In this document: positions 61,803 through 64,000 of the stretch, piece after piece
How positions within the stretch are numbered: the first letter of the stretch is position 1
How the letters are laid out: each line of letters starts with the position of its first letter
NCBI GenBank assembly: GCA_025464005.1
Contig: JAODBO010000083.1
Span: 51,546 to 115,545, forward strand
Length of the DNA: 64,000 nucleotides
Direction of reading: 5' to 3'
Source of the DNA: Acidimicrobiaceae bacterium
GTDB lineage: Bacteria > Actinomycetota > Acidimicrobiia > Acidimicrobiales > Bog-793
Translations under genes and position numbers: made by a program
Notes under the pieces: generated by a model
Database searches by the model: none
Told to the model about the DNA's origin: nothing
The model's input: the letters and a program-made list of their open reading frames with translations, nothing else

Positions 61803-62249
61803 ATGAAGGTCTCGACGCGCGGCGACTATGCGAGCCGGGCGCTGCTGTCGCTCGCGCTTCGACCCGACGGGCCGGGGCCGACGTCGGTGCGCGACATAGC
61901 CGAGCGGACGGGACTGCCGCAGCCGTACCTCGAGCAGATCCTGCTCGCGTTGAAGGGCGCCGGCCTCGTCCGCTCCAAGCGCGGCGTCGGCGGCGGGTAC
62001 GTCCTCGCGCGTGCCGCGGACGAGATCACCCTCGGAGCGATCGTGAGCGCGGTAGACGGCCCGATCGCCGTCGGCGACTTCGGCGAGCCCCACGAGAACG
62101 GCGCGTGCGACCACGAGGGGCAGTGCGTGCTGCTCGCCGTGTGGTCCGAGGTGGGCTCTCATATGCGCCACCACCTGGACTCCTTCACCCTCGCCGACAT
62201 GGTCGGGAGGGCGCGCAACATGTCCCAGGTGCTCGAGCCGCTCGATTGA
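61803..62249 (+). CDS. Rrf2-family transcriptional regulator
   Basis: A 148-residue winged-helix regulator. It opens MKVSTRGDYASRALLSLALR, with the recognition region ERTGLPQPYLEQILLALKGAG and the wing SKRGVGGGYVLARAADEIT. Only two Cys are present (NGACDHEGQC), fewer than the three that hold an Fe-S cluster in IscR or NsrR, so cluster binding is uncertain. It starts from a leaderless promoter overlapping that of the divergent phosphodiesterase operon, which it may control. Confidence 0.9.
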   Translation: MKVSTRGDYASRALLSLALRPDGPGPTSVRDIAERTGLPQPYLEQILLALKGAGLVRSKRGVGGGYVLARAADEITLGAIVSAVDGPIAVGDFGEPHENGACDHEGQCVLLAVWSEVGSHMRHHLDSFTLADMVGRARNMSQVLEPLD

Positions 62250-62282
62250 CCACGCCCGAGACCAGTTGGGCTCGGGCCGACA

Positions 62283-62888
62283 TCAACTGTTCCAGGTCAA
62301 GAGCGCCCGGACCTCTCGCTCGAAGCCGAGCTCGCTCAGGCCGCCGGCGTCGAGGACGAAGTGGCGCCCCTCGCTCGGATCGAGGCCGAGCCAACGGGCC
62401 GCAAGAACCCGCAGGAAGTGGCCGTGGGAGAAGATGATGACCGAGCCGCCCTCGGCGCCGTCGCAGATCATCGCGAGCACCCGGTCGGCGCGAGCGCCGA
62501 TCTTCTCGGGTGACTCCCCTTCCGGAGCTCCGTCGAGGAAGACCTGCCAACCCGGGTGCTGCTCCCGGACCTCGGCAGTGGTGAGCCCCTCGAACGAGCC
62601 GTAGTGCCACTCCGCGAGGTCATCGACGACCTCGCACCGGTCGCCGAAGCCGGCAAGCCGGCAGGTCTCGAGGGCGCGCTTAAGCGGGCTCGACAGCACG
62701 CGCTCGAAGCTCCGGCCCTCGAGGCGTTGGCGGAGCTGGGCTGCTTGCGCGCGGCCGCCCTCGTCGAGCGGGAGATCGGTGCGCCCCGTATGACGGCCGT
62801 TACGGCTCCACTGCGTCGCGCCGTGGCGCACGAGGACGATGCTCGCAGGAGCGCCGGCGGGCTGCGAGCTCGCACTCGGTGTGCTCAT
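62283..62888 (-). CDS. Histidine phosphatase family protein
   Basis: A 201-residue phosphoglycerate-mutase-like phosphatase. The catalytic RHG is in SIVLVRHGATQWSRNGRHTG; VLSSPLKRALETCRL, EWHYGSFEGLTTAEV and IIFSHGHFLRVLAARWLG (second His) are seen. Substrate unknown. It is convergent with the Rrf2 gene and divergent from the sigma gene. Confidence 0.9.
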   Translation of the reverse strand: MSTPSASSQPAGAPASIVLVRHGATQWSRNGRHTGRTDLPLDEGGRAQAAQLRQRLEGRSFERVLSSPLKRALETCRLAGFGDRCEVVDDLAEWHYGSFEGLTTAEVREQHPGWQVFLDGAPEGESPEKIGARADRVLAMICDGAEGGSVIIFSHGHFLRVLAARWLGLDPSEGRHFVLDAGGLSELGFEREVRALLTWNS

Positions 62889-63156
62889 CGGCCGGACGTG
62901 CTCAACTTCTCACGCGAGCGCGTCGTGTGTGAATAGATCGGGGATGGTTGGATCTCGGTCCTGCCGGTCATGAAGATCCTTGTAGGTAGGCCACTGCCCG
63001 GGTCCTTCTCGTGCCGGGACTGCCCCGTACAAGAAGGCAGCAGTCCGCAGGAATGTGCGGCGCCGAAGTGGTGTTGGGAACGGTGCAACCTTAGAACGAG
63101 TCCGAGGCTCGGCCACCAGCCGCGTCGAAGACGCACGGAACGAAGGAGAGGAAACC

Positions 63157-63945
63157 ATCTCCACCACGACATTCGCAGACGACACGACAGACAGGACTGG
63201 TGGGGGCCCTGACCTGATGCGTCTATTCCTGGACGACGTCGGGCGGCACCCGTTGCTGAGCTCCGACGAGCAAACTGCGCTCGCGCAGCGCGTCGAGGAG
63301 GGTGACGAGCGCGCTCGCGACGAGATGATCTCGGCCAACCTGCGCCTCGTCGTCCACTGGGCGCGGCGGTACCAGGGGCGCGGGGTCGACCTCGTCGACC
63401 TCGTGCAGGAAGGCACGTTCGGCCTGATGCGCGCGGTCGAAAAGTTCGACTGGCGTCGCGGCTTCAAGTTCTCCACGTACGCGACCTGGTGGATCCGACA
63501 GTCGCTGCAGCGGGCGGTCCAGTCCAAGGGGCGTGCGATACGCCTGCCCGAGGACGCCGTGGCGGCCGAGTCGGCCGCGGAGCGCGAAGGCGACGACTCG
63601 CAGCCACACCTGCCGCGCGTCGTCGCGAGCCTCGACCAGCCGGTGGCGAGCGAGGCGACAGCCACGCTCGGGGACCTGCTCGCAGGCGACGAGGTTCCGG
63701 TGGACGACACCGTGGCCCAATCCATCTCGGTCGCTCAACTTGATGAGGCGATCGACCGGCTGCCCGAGCTCGACCGGGATGTCGTCCGGCTGAGGTTTGG
63801 CCTCACCGGCCAGCCGCCGGCGTCGCTCGAGACGACCGCGCGGACGCTCGGCATCGGAGTCAGGCGCGTCCGGAGCATCGAGGCGGCTGCGCTCCGATTC
63901 CTGTCCACCCAGCCGGAGGTCGGAGCGCTCCACCCGGCCGCGTAG
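63157..63945 (+). CDS. Group 2 sigma-70 factor, apparent ATC start
   Basis: A 262-residue RpoD-like sigma factor without region 1.1. Region 1.2 begins [20 protein letters not shown]. Region 2 contains [39 protein letters not shown] and [16 protein letters not shown]. Region 4 is [19 protein letters not shown] and [19 protein letters not shown], less conserved than usual. In-frame ATG/GTG choices fit badly: GTG 63055 lacks a ribosome site and ATG 63217 falls inside region 1.2. AAGGAG at 63143-63148 stands eight bases before an in-frame ATC, giving the natural-looking N terminus [15 protein letters not shown] or a base error for ATG is inferred. Confidence 0.82.
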   Translation: MSTTTFADDTTDRTGGGPDLMRLFLDDVGRHPLLSSDEQTALAQRVEEGDERARDEMISANLRLVVHWARRYQGRGVDLVDLVQEGTFGLMRAVEKFDWRRGFKFSTYATWWIRQSLQRAVQSKGRAIRLPEDAVAAESAAEREGDDSQPHLPRVVASLDQPVASEATATLGDLLAGDEVPVDDTVAQSISVAQLDEAIDRLPELDRDVVRLRFGLTGQPPASLETTARTLGIGVRRVRSIEAAALRFLSTQPEVGALHPAA

Positions 63946-63958
63946 CCGGCGGCGACAT

Positions 63959-63987
63959 TGCCCCGGCCGCGACACGGCGCCGGGGCA
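63959..63987 (+). terminator. Hairpin after the sigma-factor gene
   Basis: TGCCCCGG and CCGGGGCA form an eight-base-pair stem around a 13-base loop, 14 bases after the stop. Inner CCG/CGG can add pairs. No T-run follows, as is common in high-GC actinobacteria. Confidence 0.5.
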
Positions 63988-64000
63988 GGACATTCAGCGA

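Noticed and set aside
62946..63156. Possible signal recognition particle or other known RNA before the sigma gene.
   Set aside because: The SRP core GGAAGGAAGCAGC is missing; only local hairpins are seen, so it is treated as a 5' leader.

Overview
This is a 64 kb window of very GC-rich DNA. It has dense gene packing, many GTG starts and many 1-4 base stop/start overlaps. A WhiB protein, two F420/flavin LLM-type oxidoreductases, a SigK/RskA-like sigma/anti-sigma pair, an Rrf2 regulator and many leaderless-type promoters (TANNNT 6-8 bases before the start codon) point to an actinobacterium. The class Acidimicrobiia is my best guess, but that is inference. I see no phage, transposon or CRISPR array, so it reads as ordinary chromosome with a few unusual modules.

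Left part (1-20 kb). A truncated YfhO-like membrane protein lies at the edge. It is followed by a putrescine/polyamine catabolic locus: an aminobutyraldehyde dehydrogenase diverging from an Lrp regulator, a class III aminotransferase and an FAD amine oxidase. Next come a DUF3048 lipoprotein-like protein, an ABC-2-like membrane protein with a class 3 aldehyde dehydrogenase, and a chain of GAF/PAS/GGDEF, EamA transporter, LLM oxidoreductase and GNAT fusion genes. Two adjacent genes then each carry a MEDS sensory domain, one fused to an RsbW-like kinase and one to a STAS antagonist. I regard this as the most interesting module of the window. An adenylate kinase and a Thr/Pro-repeat secreted protein follow.

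Middle (20-46 kb). After a gene-poor stretch there are two overlapping genes (a small membrane protein and a secreted protein with an internal duplication), tRNA-Val(GAC), and a large membrane protein coupled to a GT2 glycosyltransferase. Then come an LCP cell-wall ligase, a DnaQ-like exonuclease, a phosphoribosyltransferase/trpD pair and WhiB. The rubrerythrin / Fe-S reductase / DUF3501 operon, an FGGY kinase, a ferredoxin-type reductase, xseA-xseB and the RNase P RNA (rnpB, not a protein gene) follow. A 57-residue gene lies next to rnpB. An ArsR-SRPBCC fusion has a textbook promoter and operator. Several small enzymes precede a frameshifted YidC paralogue.

Right part (46-64 kb). This holds pstS-pstC-pstA-pstB with a candidate PHO box and a divergent CBS/PAS/GGDEF/EAL protein, then the ECF sigma/anti-sigma pair. 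An operon of zinc-ribbon protein, lipoprotein and inositol-phosphatase genes comes next. A coupled pepA-ROK kinase pair and a phosphodiesterase-cobalamin adenosyltransferase pair follow. The phosphodiesterase diverges from an Rrf2 regulator through overlapping -10 elements. A histidine phosphatase and a group 2 sigma-70 factor, whose best start appears to be ATC, close the window.

Starts were chosen from Shine-Dalgarno sites, -10 elements, overlaps with upstream stops, and where family homology begins. All functional names rest on motif recognition by eye; no database search was run.
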